This document shows positions 13,190 through 26,322 of a stretch of 64,000 nucleotides of DNA, one piece after another; the first letter of the stretch is position 1, and every line of letters starts with the position of its first letter. Location: the NCBI GenBank assembly GCA_021234155.1, contig JAJEKV010000100.1, positions 224,116 to 288,115 on the forward strand, read 5' to 3'. The position numbers were made by a program, and so were the translations under genes. The notes beneath the pieces were generated by a model. The model worked only from the letters and a program-made list of their open reading frames with translations. It made no database searches and was not told the origin of the DNA. The stretch comes from Isoetes taiwanensis (lineage: Eukaryota > Streptophyta > Lycopodiopsida > Isoetales > Isoetaceae).

Positions 13190-14735
13190 ATGTGGTGATG
13201 CAAATGGTGCATGTGGTGAATCATGGTGCATTTGTGAACCATGTGGTGAATCATGTGGTGAATCAGAGGTGGCATGTTGGAGCTTACGTGCGGCATGTTT
13301 GACTTCTCATTGACCAACATGTTTGGTGATGCAAATGGTGCATGTGGTGAATCATGAGGTGGTGAATCATGTGGTGAATCAAGTGGTGCATCGAGGTGGC
13401 ATGTTGGAGCTTACGCAGAGCGTTTGAGCCACCTTGGCATGTTGGAGCTCTAGGGTGGTATATTTGAGACACCTTGGCATGCTTGAGCCTTTTACATGAC
13501 CTTGTTAAGCATGTTTGACTTCATTGACCAACATGTTCGTGATGCAAATGGTGCATGTGGGTGAATCATGAGGTGGTGAATCATGTGGTGAATCATGTGG
13601 TGCATCGTGAGGTGGTATGTTGGAGCTTACGTGGTATAGTTTGAGCTTACCTTGCATGTTGGATTTAGGTGGTATATTTGAGACACTTTGGCATGCTTGA
13701 GCCTTTATATGACCTTGTTACATGTTTGACTTTTCATCACCAACATGTTTGGTGATGCAAATGGTGCATGTGGGTGAACTGCGAGGTGCATTTTGGTGAA
13801 TCATGTGGGTGAATCATGTGGTGCATCGTGTGTAGGTGGCATTGAGCTACGTGGCATGTTTGAGCCACCTTGGCATGTTGGAGCCTAGGTGGCATATTTG
13901 AGCCACCTTGGCATGCTTTTTTCTGAGCCTTTACATGACCCTTTGTTACATGTTTGACTTTCTATCACTAACATCATGTTTGGTGATGCAATGGTATGTG
14001 GTGAATCAAGTGAGGTGCATTTGGTGAATCAAGTGTGGTGCATCGAGGTGGCATGTTGAGCTTACTGGCATGTTTGAGCCACCTTGGCATGTTGAGCCTA
14101 GGTGGCATATTTGGAGGCCACCTCGACATGCTTGAGCCTTTACATGACCTTTGTTACATGTTTGACTTTCATTGACCAACATGTTTGCAGGATGCAAAAT
14201 GGTGCATGTGGTGAATCATGAGGTGTATTTGGTGAATCATGTGGTGAATCATGGTGCATCATAGGTGGTATGTTGAGCTTACGTGGTATGTTTGAGCCAC
14301 CTTGGCATGTTGGGATTTCAGTGGTATATTTGGTTTACCTTGGCATGTTTCGGAGCCTTTACATGACCTTTTGTTACATGTTTGATTTTCATTGACCAAC
14401 ATGTTCGGGTGATGCAAATGGTGCATGTGGTGAAATCATGAGGTGCATTTAGAATCAAGTGTGGTGAATCTCATGCAGTATCATAGGTGGTATGTTGGAG
14501 CTTACGCGGGTATGTTTGGAGCCACCTTGGTATGTTGGAGCCTAGGTGGCATATTTGAGCCACCTTGGTACTGGAAGCCTTTACATGACCTTTGTTACAT
14601 GTTTGACTTTCTCATTGACCAAATATGTTTGGTGATGCAAATGGTGCATGTGGTGAATCAGAGGTGCATTTGTGGATCATGTGGTGAATCATGTGGTGCA
14701 TCATAGGTGGTATGTCGGAGCTTACGTGGGCATGT
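13190..14735. repeat. tandem satellite array, about 220-bp unit
   Basis: Seven units start with a variant of AACATGTTTGGTGATGCAAA near 13316, 13531, 13742, 13970, 14178, 14398 and 14625, a period of roughly 208-228 bp, plus a partial unit at the left. Each unit has a GGTGAATCATGTGGTGAATC sub-repeat zone, then GGTGGCATGTTGGAGC, TTTGAGCCACCTTGGCATG and TTTACATGACC..TTGTTACATG. Small indels differ between units. Long His/Met-rich frames across it are by-products of the GGTGAATCAT repeat, not genes. Confidence 0.92.
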
Positions 14736-16060
14736 TGCGGATTCACGCTTATGGATCAGCTTTTTGTGTCCCCTTATGTCCCCCCAAATAGCTTAAAAGT
14801 ATAGCTTGTATTTGTGGTTTAAGAAATGCATTTGTGATTTGAGAATTTGTATAACATTGATTACGCTGATGCCTTTTCCAAGAATCATGAGTAATTCTAA
14901 TAATAACCAACCACTTTATTACGCTGGAGGGAATTTTTTTCAATGCTCAAACTAAGTGGAAACGAGAGGGAGTTTGTTCCTCATTCTTTTCACAAGAGAT
15001 ATTTTGGTAAGTCTACAAGGTAGAAGCAATACTTGAAAAATGGAGGAGAAAGATGTATTCTAGATATGGCAAGATGAAGAAACTAACATCCTAATGAAGA
15101 TCCATTTGTTAGGAGTGAGTTTGAGATCATTGTTGAAAGAAATTCAATCCGGGAAGTTTTAGATCAGGGTTTAGAACATGCAACTATTTCTAAGGTCAAT
15201 CTTGAGAATGCATGATATATCAATCGTCATGATCCTAGTATTGCGTGGACAATACTATAAAGAATATCAAGAAGAGAAAAAGATAGCTGCAGCAAGAACG
15301 TCTCAAGAAACAAAGACAGTAGAAAAAGACAAAAGAAGCTAATGAGGCATTGTGAAGATTGAGGTCAAGATGGTTGATAAAAGTGGTGCAACAAAAGGAG
15401 AGTAGTGTTAAACACGGTCAATTCATTCTTGAGGCAAACAAAAACAATGAATCTCCGTATTAAACGAGAAATATTGATTGATGTACTAGAACATAAAGCT
15501 ATGGAAGAGATAGTTGGGGATCTCTCTTGAAGAACTGAAGCAAAAACAACCATAATAGATAATATCAGAGATTCAATCCATATCATGAAGCAATCAACTA
15601 GTCTAGATTGTATGGTCGCTTAAAAATCTGTTTAGCAAAATGGCAATAGGCAATGAACGTAAAACAAAGCTTACAAGTAGTAAAAAAAATGGGAAAAGTT
15701 CTTGATGTTCATCCAAGAAATTTGATCACAAAGAGAGACAACTTTGAGATAAATTGCACCAGGAAAATGGGTGTACTATAGAAGGGGAAGAAGATGTGAT
15801 TCCATTTCTCGATTCTCATTATTGCTCTTGTATTGTGATTTTGGATTTCTAATACTAGGTCTCTCCAAACACAAAGGATGAAATCTAGGAGACTTGAAAA
15901 GAAATATCGTGAGAAGAGCATGCTACACATTACTTAGAGCAGCTGCTAGTTACCACTCTATTATCTATCTACTCTTCGCTTGATTTGATCACGCTTTCCC
16001 AGATCCTATGTAAATGCATTTAGATCAGTATTGTGTGATAGTATATTATAAATTTTAGAT
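14736..16060. other. unrecognised AT-rich sequence
   Basis: An A-rich segment at 15000-15650 could be old coding or antisense retroelement sequence, but no domain can be read in any frame. Confidence 0.35.
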
Positions 16061-16430
16061 CCAAGATAGATTGCATTATGGTTGGAATAGATTGTGGTTT
16101 TGGATTACATCATGGGTTAGATTAAACTGTGGTTCAAGCCATATTGTGATTCGTTGCATTGTGGTTTAAACTTGGTTGTGGTTGTAGATTACATTATTAG
16201 GTCGATTATGGTTTTGATTAGATTGTGGTTTTGGATTGGGAATGTGGTTTTGCTCTCAATTTTCTTGTAGGATTGTTGTGGATTATACTGGGTTTAGATT
16301 GCGGTTTGATGGATTGTGGTTTTAGGTTAGATTGTGATTTTAAGGTTTCTAATGGATATTGTTTTATTTTGTGGTTTTGAATTTAATATTATAGTTTGAG
16401 GTTCATGTTTAAGTGTTTGGGGTTTGAGAT
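16061..16430 (+). repeat. degenerate TGTGGTTT-type repeat
   Basis: The segment is built from loose copies of GATTGTGGTTTTGGATTA on the plus strand. The complementary composition (AAACCACAA) dominates 24105-24600. Confidence 0.7.
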
Positions 16431-18256
16431 TGATAATCAACTATTGTTTTGTTCTTAGATGTAACTCTATAAAGCCAAAACAAAACATCCAAATGTCAAA
16501 AGTTGGAGCTTACCAAAATTTGAAGCCGCGGGTTTGTAGTGAAGCTTTCAGCGTAGTATAACACTTGTTGTTGCATACATCATGTCAAAGTTACAAATGT
16601 CAGCTGGATGGTTAACCAAATTAGAAGAAGCACTCAAAGTCATGTACTTGTGAGTGCAAGATTTTGCATATCGCTGATCTTTGGAAATGTATTGTTTGCC
16701 GAAGGGTGAGATTGATGAATTCTATAGTAAGGATTGTCTTGACTATGACTTGTAGTGAGTGTGGATAAAGAAGTTTGAATCACTCTAAGGAACAGAGAGT
16801 GAGGGGAGGTTGTGAAATGGGAGTACATCGACATGAACATGGAGGTGTGGATAAACGTGGAGAGCCTAAGAAAGTCTTGAAACACCAATACAAAGAGACT
16901 CATTACCAAAGAAGCTGTCAATAAGCAAACCAAAGACAGTTGGAAAATTTCCTCCACAAATTTCAAATACAAATGGCAAGATAAATGGGGCTGCGGAAAT
17001 GCTCGATAATCTCCTTCGGGGATAAGTCATAGTGTCAAGCAGTAGATTTTATGAAAATTACACATTGAAAGAGAGAGAACACAGTAATATCAATATCGAT
17101 AAGTTGCAAGGACTATTCTTGTCCACATTACTTATCATGTGGCTAAGAATGGTGAAGTAGTAAAAGAAACACATTATTATATATCGATGACCGCAAACAT
17201 GATACTTCCCCTTATTCGCAGCAAAGATTGTTTTAATATGCACTTCAATTATATGGAAGAGCAAGGACTCAAACCAATGAGGCGGGTTTTTTCCGGATGG
17301 TGTCATGATCACACCAAAGTCAGTAAAGGCCATTTACTTATTGCTAGATACTCTTTATCGACTCTAATTCATATGATGTGGAATTACTTTTATGGTTCAA
17401 ACCACTGGAAGGAGAACATGATGGCAAGGTCAGCCGAATTAAAGAGATGGATCGTGAATGTAATCCAACTCCTATATCCTCGATACTACAGAGAATGCAC
17501 ATGATATTGTGAGGCTGCCAAGGAGTTATTTCTTTCCGTACAATTTCTTCTAAAAGAGGAAACCAAAACAAAGAAAGATATTAAAAGATTTTTTGGGAAG
17601 TTAAAGGTGAGGTTTATAGGCGAAGGAATGGGGAGTACATACGTAGTGATACCAAAAATTCATAGTGTACGCAAGATTCAAATTTTGGGATCAACAACTA
17701 ACATAAATTCAAGATTCATGCTTTTGTAGTTTGCTTGGGATGAACGCTGGGATAGATGCGAGAATACCGCATATGTGAATAAGTGGGAATCGGGTGGAAA
17801 TTGAACCTGCTTCTTCTTCATCTACTGTATGCAATTGAGGTTAGAAAGTCACAAAGGCCCTTATATATTCAGTGTTAATATTATTTAACGGGCCGATGTG
17901 GAGATTACTTTAGGCTGGCAAAGACTAAAACAACCCCGAATGGGATGACTTTTGTTGCTCTGTGATGTACAAGGGAGAAGTATGTAGTGGAAAAAAGACT
18001 TCAAAGATAATGGAACGGTTCTTAAAAAGGCAGTGAAAGTATATTAGAAGGAACTTACTCAAAAATTCCAAGTTCAAAGAGAGGTTATGAATTGCGTTCG
18101 GCGAAGGAGCCGCAGTTAGTTTACTTACACAAGTATGTGGTAAGTTAGAATCTACCAATGAAAGGAAATTATGCTATCAGCGACATCCCAGATTTCACCT
18201 TCTAGATCCTAAGGGATGAAGAACAGATCGTGAGCCAACTTACCACCATGGTTGTC
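16431..18256. other. unrecognised region with a 121-codon open frame
   Basis: The plus-strand frame at 17139-17504 is the longest here. It reads as ordinary amino-acid mix with HYYIS, SGWCHDHTK and LLYPRYYREC but matches no family I know. AT-rich sequence surrounds it and no splice structure was found. It could be a transposon relic. Confidence 0.35.
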
Positions 18257-18365
18257 GTGATGATGATGATGGTGATGGTGATGGTGATGGTGATGGTGAT
18301 GGTGATGGTGATGTGGTGATGGTGATGGTGATCATTGGTGATGGTGATGCAGGATGGTGATGGTG
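18257..18365 (+). repeat. GATGGT hexanucleotide microsatellite
   Basis: About 15 near-perfect copies of GGTGAT are present with two interruptions. Scattered GAT trinucleotide runs continue to about 18490. Confidence 0.95.
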
Positions 18366-19724
18366 AGTGAACACTTGTTGTTGTAGAGCGTGATGATGAT
18401 GATGAAATGTATCAAAGCCATCCTGCTGTCGTGATGATGATTTTCATGTATTGATGTTTTAATAGATAATGATGATGATGATGAGTTGATATATCTTGTA
18501 TTCTTCTACTTGTGTTTTTTGTTTGTATGATAAATGTTATTGCTTAGACTTTATGTTATTATTCATAACTAACATATGTTTAAAAGGTGTGTTGGTTTAT
18601 TCATTTGATGTAGATACCTAATGAATAGGTGTTAGGTTCAACTACATGATGTTAAGTTTGAATTTTGATAATTTTGGATCTATGTCTTGGCTATGGTAGA
18701 GTAGTCCAATACAAAAACCCTAAACCTAATATCCCACACCAATATCCTTACATGCCAAAGAAGCAAAAGTAGCATGTGTATATAAGATGCACCTAGAAGT
18801 GATTAAGTATCATGTGATTGGGCCTGTTGACGAACCTTGGAGACATCCAAGGATGGACCTGCAGCGCCGAGGGGATGCCCCTACAATTAGTCGAAAGCCA
18901 CATTGGTCCGAGTCTAACGACCTCAATCGATATAATTCGAGGTTCTCTTTAAACGGAAATTTCCGTGACGGAGATTTACTTCAAGGCAGAGTAGTTTGTG
19001 ATAGGTCCCAATAAAAGATAGGTCCCAATAAAAGCTCTGGAAAGTGGATATCCCACTATGATGGCTGACATGATCAACTCTCTGTGGTACCCCTAGAGGG
19101 TGTAACCTCAGGGTGTATAGTATAGTGTCTTAGAGGTCTTAGGTGGGTTGTTGTGAATAATATGATGTTGTGAATGATATGCTTGTGGGGAGGGAGGGGG
19201 GGGGCATGTGAAATGATACATGTGTTGACAATTGAATTTACAGACAATGATGGTGAAATACATCCAGACGAGACATGGAAATATGGAGGCGCTATGTATG
19301 TATATAAAGGTATGTATAATCTACATCCAAAATGGTACTATGCATAAAAATCCCAAACAACAAATCTGCAAAAGAAAAAGAAAGTGAGTGAGTGAGGTAG
19401 TAGTGAGATGGGGGGCGCTTTCCCCGAGAGAGTGAGGTCGATGAGTGATGAGTGAGGTGGGGCGCTCTAGAAAGGTGATGAGGAGTGTGAGGTGGGGGCT
19501 TTCCCTCGAACTGGAGGGGATGAGGGAGGGGCGCCCCCATCAGCCATTGAGGACTCTTTGCAGCATTAGACCAAGTCTTTAGAGAGGTCCTAAAAGTGTC
19601 CTTAAGAAAATGAACTCCTAACTCCAACTCCAAAAAAAAAAACAAACCTGCACTAACTATACTCTCAAGCACCAAAACGCCAAAGAAACAAACAAACCAC
19701 AAACTCAAAAACCTACTTCAAAAT
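18366..19724. other. unrecognised sequence with simple repeats
   Basis: A 17-bp tandem duplication of GATAGGTCCCAATAAAA lies at 19000-19034. A 12-bp palindrome, CGGAAATTTCCG, lies near 18954. A G-rich tract is at 19189-19205. The segment 19380-19540 is built from GTGAGTGAGGT-like repeats, which explains a 138-codon minus-strand frame there. Confidence 0.45.
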
Positions 19725-20300
19725 CCCATTTCTCTTTGTGCTTGTTACTACATAAACTCAAACCTACAAACTCCAAACCTACAAACTCAAACTCAAATTC
19801 TCTTTGAAAAGAAAACAAACAAACCACAAACTCAAAACTCCATTTCAAAATCCCATTTCTCTTTGTGCTTGTTACTACATAAACTCAAACTCCACAAACT
19901 CAAACTCCACAAACTCAAACTCAAATTCTCTCTTTGTGACTTGTTACTACACAAACACAACCCACCTCTCTTTTGTGACTTGTTACTACACAAACACAAA
20001 CTCCACAAACTAAAACCCACCTCTCCGGGTTGTTACTACATAAACTCAAACTTCCAAACTCTAAACTCACAAACTAAAACTCCAATTCTCTTGTGGCTTG
20101 TTACTACATAAACTCAAACTCCCACAAACTCAAACTCCACAAACTCAAACTCAAATTCTCTTTTTGTGACTTGTTACTACACAAACACAAACTCCACAAA
20201 CTAAAACTCTAATTTCTTTGTAGGTTTACACACATAAACTCAAACTTCCAAACTCTAAATCTACAAACTAAAAACTCCAATTCCTTGTGGCTTGTTATAT
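19725..20300. repeat. tandem low-complexity array
   Basis: It consists of loose copies of TTGTTACTACATAAACTCAA followed by ACTCCACAAACTCAAACT and TTCTCTTTGTGACTTG, with variable unit length of roughly 65-120 bp. The open frames across it follow the repeat. Confidence 0.85.
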
Positions 20301-23300
20301 TATTAAATTCAAACTTCAGGTTTACAATATATTCAAAATCAATAAGCAAGTCATGTCCATATCTCCTAAAAACTTGATTACATATACAAATAATCAAGTA
20401 ATCCCTTATACTAGACACAACTGTGTGTAAAACATCGTTTGAATAGTAACTCAATTTTATGGCAAGATCTTCCTCCATGATGATTTTAGCAACATACAAA
20501 TATACAATCCACATGAATAACCATTTGATTGGAGAGGTTGAGGGCTAAGATGGCACCACCGCAAATTCTCTTTGAATTGGGTCATTGGGGAAAAGTTTGG
20601 CCAAAGCTTCTATTAGCCTGTTATAAGAGAGGAAAGTCAATTCCTACATAATCAAAAATAAGTTTACATTTGAATTCACAAATTGACCACTTACCGCTTA
20701 TAGGTGTTCAATCATACCTTTCGGCTAAACTAAGGCTATCAAAGTGCAATATAACCGATATGTAATTGCTAGCTAAAAGACCCAATATCACAAATTTAGT
20801 CTAATGATTCCTATGGCAATATAGGAATAATCAAACATGCACAATGGTCCATATCCAATCCCAAAGAACAATTTGATATAACAAGTTCTTTTTTCATTTT
20901 TATATATCCATATAGTGCATGACATATTTATACTGTTTTCTTCTGCTTCCTCATCCAAATGTAGCCACCCATTTCTAAGCAAAATACACCATGCTATAAA
21001 GAGGTCACAACAGTAAAAGTATAATCCTAGGTATACAACAATTCTTACTCTATGAACAGATCAATGATCGTATTATTAAGCCATCGTAGAAAGTCAATGC
21101 AGCAATTCTACTAGATTCGCTTTCCTCATCCCCGCAAATGCTTTTTTCCTGTGTGGTTTTTAATCCGCTATGATGATTATGGTTTGTTCCAGGCTTACTT
21201 TGTTCCGTTAGGACTTCGTCCCGCTTTGTACTTGTAATCCCATAACCCATCGGGTTCCGTGGGACATTAAAAAGTTTCTTCCTTCCTTCCTTCCTCAATC
21301 AAGTTATTAAGGTAAATAATACAATCCAAGGAAACAAATGCATTTTAACACATTTAGATTTCAAAGTAGATTTCAGCTTATCTTTACACAATGTTTGGCA
21401 ACAAATTAGATCTAAAATAGTTTATAGATTCTAGTAATAATCAAATCTTGTTCTTCTTCATAGCCACAATAAATTTTTCAGAGATATCATCTAACCAATT
21501 TTCTATTGATGATCTTTGTACATATGTAGCAACACTACCGCTAAAGGCCTCCAACAACCATGGCTTCAAAACTTTGGTAAATAGTATCAAATCACCTTGC
21601 TCGTGGATTGCATGGTGATAGAGTGACTATAGTGCTCCGCATTTTGTAACCTTCAGGACATATGGTCATCAACCAAGAGTGTATTGACCACTTTATATGA
21701 TCCTCGCAAGAGGTTTGTGATTGTACACTTTCTGTAGAATCTTGAAGTTAATATTGATTTTATTAACTTTAGTGCATGTCGAAGTGAGTTCCTTTAGACC
21801 CCACCGGAATATTACGCACTCCTTATATCTTCGGAAAGAACGCTTTAGTTATCGTGTTCAAGATGGTACCATCAAAATCAGCCTATATTGCAATGTCAAA
21901 CTAGCTTTATACACCAGCCAAGAAACTCTAATAAATCTTTCCACACTCAACATCTTGGCTTGGGAAAGCATCAAAAGTTCTAGTGGTGGATCCACCTTGG
22001 TATGACATTCCTACTAGTTTGCTCGTGAATTTTCCAAGCACACCATTGAAATCAAAGATCACTAGTTTTGCATAACCCGATTCTTCTTGATGGCTGGAGA
22101 TGATGCACAATCACTTCCGTATAATAAGGTCCATTTTCTTCTCTTGAACTCTCTCCTAATTTTAATTGTCGTACTAGTAAAACAACAAGAGGCTAAATCT
22201 TGCCAAATATTGAGGAAGAACGAGACAAAAGAAGCTAGGAAAAAATGAAACCCTTTAACTCAATCAATGCAGTATTCCATTTGGTTGTTTTGTGGATGGT
22301 GGTTGGAGGTAAATGCTATTTGACATTACATTGTCATCATCAAATTGTATTTCTTGAGCCAAGAGAATTGCTATATATTTAGAGAATTAGTACACTAATT
22401 TACTAACCTGTGAATGGAAACAAAAAAGTGAAGGAAGAATACCTTGTTTTTTCTAGTAGATATCTCTTCGACATTTCTGCTTCGATTTCCAATTTGCTAC
22501 TTGTATCTATAATACCTAAAGAAATTATAGCTTCAAAGATGAATTACTATTAGAACTATCAAAGGAATAATAAAATTAGTATCTTAAACCAACCGTGATA
22601 TGAAATCTTTGACTTCTACTACAAAAAAGTGGTTTTTTAATGCAACTAACTTCTCCTCATTGTCGGCTTTAAAGCTGGGTTTTTCGGGACAAGTGGACTC
22701 CACTTCTGCTTGGTAGAGCTAGAGGGTTTATTGAGCTTATCCTCTCGTTGAAGCTAGAAAGTGGGTTTTGACAAGTGTGGAAACTTCCTCGCTTTGGTAA
22801 AGCTAGAAGGGCTAGGAGGCCCAATATTAGAGAAGGTTCATTGTAGCTTTTGGAGACATCTACTGTACTTGGATTTTAGAATTTGGAAGACAAAGATATG
22901 CCGCGACTCTGACTCTTCATTTAGATTTGGATCAAGAATTTGAAGTCAGCCGTGACTTGACTCTTCATTTAGATTTGATCGCACTTGAAGCCCGCATGTG
23001 AAGATACAAGAAGAATGAAAATAAATATAAGTTATTCTAATACAACCATTAACTTTTACATTACCTTGTTTCCTCACTTTCATCATTCCGCTGTGCTTCC
23101 TTTCTCTTTCCTCTCACTTCCCCTGTGTTGTGTTGCATTCTCCACTTGATCTTTTGGCTCTTCTATCCGCGGGTAAATAGATATCCTTATTCCTACTTGT
23201 GCTTGCATATGTGGGATTCTATATGGACATCTAAAAGGACAACCAACAAAACTATCAACATTAAAATGATGTTAAGAAGTTGGATTGTTTAACCACTTAT

Positions 23301-24104
23301 ACATACCTATGAGTGTACAACTTTTCACACGCCAAATGCAAGAATCCAAGTAAGTGATATGATCTCGTTACACCGCTAAGCAACACTTATCCCTATAATC
23401 AAAAAACAAGAAATGGCATACATCAATTTAAAGAGCTTAATGATCAAAATATAACTATTGTTAAGATCAAATTTACTTTTGCTCATACCTTAATAACAGG
23501 CTAAACACGAATATGGTAAAGCATGGTTACACCTGTGAGTAAATAAAGCGCGCGGCTTCCCATCATATTCCAAGAATCTTCTATAATGTGGACATACACT
23601 CTGCTCAGTGAGTCTCTGGATAGGAAATTTGTTTCTATAGACTCCTCCTGTAGATAAGGGATCTAGCTTTAATCCCGCTTCAAGGACATTGCACCTTCAA
23701 TAAGCCTTTCAAGACACCTGGCCCGAAGCCTTCCTTTGCAATCCCCACCATTGTCCCTTTGCCTCCCTCCTCTTCCTCACAGCATCACACCTTCTACAAA
23801 CAAACTAAATGATGCCACAACTTTTAACTACTCTCGCTTCCTTCATATCTACCACCTCGCTGCACACCTCGCAATGCTTCCCTTTGTCATTCCCTTGCAT
23901 CAAGCATTTGATGTCTACAATTTCGTATATACCGCTCCTTCTTCTCCCTCAATGATTTGAAGGTTTTCTTCAACTCTTTCCATTTGTTATATGGATCAAG
24001 TTGTAGCTCTAATCAACCTCTTTCACCTTCAATTCGTTGACTCCTTCCATTTTGTCATCACCCGTAAGGAATCAGAATGAAACAATTCAAGAATTAGTTG
24101 GCTG
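20301..24104. other. unrecognised AT-rich region
   Basis: No gene model could be built. A possible LINE 3' end lies near 21200-21295 (GACTTCGTCCCGCTTTGTAC, then GGGACATTAAAAAGTTTC and a TTCC repeat). The bases CTACTACAAAAAAGTGG at about 22616 resemble a CACTA-type terminus, but no partner end was found. Confidence 0.3.
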
Positions 24105-24600
24105 TGATGCCAAAGTATATTCCACAATCTAAAGAAACTTTATTAAAGGCCTAATCCACAATCTATATTCCACTCACTATAATTCAGGTCCAATCTATAA
24201 AATATAATCCACAAAGCACAAAGTATAAATCCTAACCACAATTTAACCATCACAAATGCAAAACCACAAACCAAAGACAAATGCAAAACCACAAACCACA
24301 AAACACAATAATATAAAAATTCCCCAATCCACAAACCAAAAACATGCAACCACAAACTACAAACTATAGGAACAAATATAAAATTCACTCAATCCACAAA
24401 CTAAGACACCCAACTCATAAAACTAAATCCATTAACCCCAAACCACAAATCATAAACTACAAACAACAAATCCAAATATATAAACTACAATCTAAATTCA
24501 CAAACTCTAAATCACAATTATATACTACAAATAATATAAATTCACAACTCCAATTTAAGAACTCCAAACCACAATTCCTACTAAAGAACTACAATTAAGA
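24105..24600 (-). repeat. degenerate ACCACAA-type repeat
   Basis: The segment is made of loose copies of CAAACCACAAACTACAAA and ATCCACAAAC. This is the reverse-complement composition of the repeat at 16061-16430, so the two lie in inverted orientation about 8 kb apart. Confidence 0.7.
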
Positions 24601-25985
24601 ATCGGGCCGACAAAAACTATCACAAAACTATGACCACAATAACCGTAAAGGTTAGGCTATGAACAAACCAATGATTATTAAGACTCTACAATGTTTATCA
24701 AAAGTACTTACTTTCATCGTAATGTCCAAAGGTAGTGGGAATCTCCTTTTTGCATCTCCAACTTTAATAAAACCACCCACATTGTGTCGCTGTAGAAGCT
24801 CATTTGACAAAATGCAAATTAAACAAAAATAAAAACTACAACTTGTATTACCATACTGCCTCTTAGACCTACTGCTTAGGAATATGATGAAGCCAATCGT
24901 GGTTCAAATGGATGCCCTAATCTTGTATAGGTTTTTAGTGCTTTTCTAGTCCCATCATCTTCTTCGATGGGTATATTATCTCTTTCTAGCATTGAAGACC
25001 TCTTTTTGAAGCATGCTTATAAAAACTCAACCAATCTATATCCTTACCTTTTAACATCATGCAAAACCATGCTACGTACCTATAACTTGACTAACCTCGC
25101 CCCATTTTGAACATGACTCCTTTCCTCATAGATTGCCCTATAAAATGCTCGCCGTAAAAGCCTCTTTTTCTTTTCTTTTTTCAGAGCCCTTGGCCCTCTT
25201 TTTTCTTCTTTTTTTCCACCTTTGTTCCCAATACTTTGGCGCATCTCTCAATGGATCCACAAACTTTTCCTCATGCTTTAACAAAACCCCGTATGATAAT
25301 CCACTATCATTCAAGACATTTTTTTCCATTTCTACAACCATGAAATTTAAGAGACCAACGATTGAACCAACCTACAAGGTCAAAAATCAATCAAAATTGG
25401 CACTACATACAACAAAAGCTTTGCCACAAGCTCTAGCTATGATCCGATAATCTTTATGCTATGATCCACAAGCTATGATCCACAAGATCCGTCAGGCTCA
25501 CAATCTCTATTTAGGTCTTTCACAAGGTCAAAAATCAATGGAAACAAAATCTAAGATCGATATACAAGAAAGCTTTTCCCAAAAGCTTTTCTCCCATGAT
25601 TTGGCAAGCTAAGTGATCCGCCAATCTCTGCTTGGTGGCCGTGGATCCACAAGATCGCCATGATCCACAAGCTACCATCCACAAGATCCGCTATATTCTT
25701 CTACGTCTCTATTTAGGTCTTTTTGGTGTTTTTGGTTATTTTGGCTGGGCCCACGCTATTTTGGTCCTCGCGGGCATTTGGCTTGTGGCAAATTCAAAAA
25801 GTCCTATTCTATGGTAGAAAGATATCATGCCAAAGTAGTGGAATTTTATTTTTTGCACTATCATAAATGCTAAATGATTTGAATCTCTTGTGTGTACAAA
25901 CCACAATCTTGAACTATGTTTTGACTATTTTTGTGGTGCAAAAATGAGCAAAATTGGAGACACCATAATACCATGAATCCAATTC
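24601..25985. other. unrecognised sequence
   Basis: Repeated TATGATCCACAAG / GATCCACAAGATCCGC blocks occur at 25455-25690. No coding motif was recognised. Confidence 0.35.
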
Positions 25986-25989
25986 CTGC

Positions 25990-26185
25990 TTGGAGCCACT
26001 CTTGATATGTTGGAGCCTAGGGTGGGTATATTTGAGCCACATTGGCATGCTTGAGCCTTTACATGACCTTGTTACATGTTTGACTTTCATTGACCAACAT
26101 GTTTGGTGATGCAAATGGTGCATGTGGTGAATCATGTGGTGCATTTGGTGAATCATGTGGTGAATCATGTGGTGCATCATGTAAG
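25990..26185. repeat. orphan unit of the 220-bp satellite
   Basis: It carries the same succession as the array at 13190-14735: ATGTTGGAGCCTAGG, TTGAGCCACATTGGCATGC, TTTACATGACC, ACCAACATGTTTGGTGATGC and GGTGAATCATGTGG repeats. It ends about 30 bp before a TA microsatellite. Confidence 0.9.
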
Positions 26186-26215
26186 TATGTTGACCTATTC
26201 ATGAATGGCCAATTC

Positions 26216-26216
<1 letters not shown>

Positions 26217-26264
<48 letters not shown>
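26217..26264. repeat. TA microsatellite
   Basis: An uninterrupted TA run of about 46 bp marks the left border of the composite repeat described at 26323-27736. Confidence 0.97.
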
Positions 26265-26266
<2 letters not shown>

Positions 26267-26322
26267 AGTGGTTCTACTATGAGGATCGCGACAAATTCAC
26301 TCAAACCAAAAAGTCATTCAAT

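Noticed and set aside
13120-14706. Overlapping open frames on both strands, including His/Met-rich peptides.
   Set aside because: They arise because the GGTGAATCATGTGGT repeat lacks stops. They change frame with every unit indel and show no conserved product.
19292-19708. 138-codon minus-strand open frame.
   Set aside because: It runs through GTGAGTGAGGT-type simple repeats and purine runs, and its composition follows the repeat.
21928-22110. Minus-strand peptide KLVIFDFNGVLG resembles the DxNGVL motif of FCP1/NIF phosphatases.
   Set aside because: Only one short motif matches, the second catalytic Asp is not in place, and the rest of the frame and its flanks show no phosphatase domain.
22610-22650. 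CTACTACAAAAAAGTGGTTT resembles a CACTA transposon terminus.
   Set aside because: The diagnostic CACTA start is altered, and neither a second terminus nor a target duplication was found.
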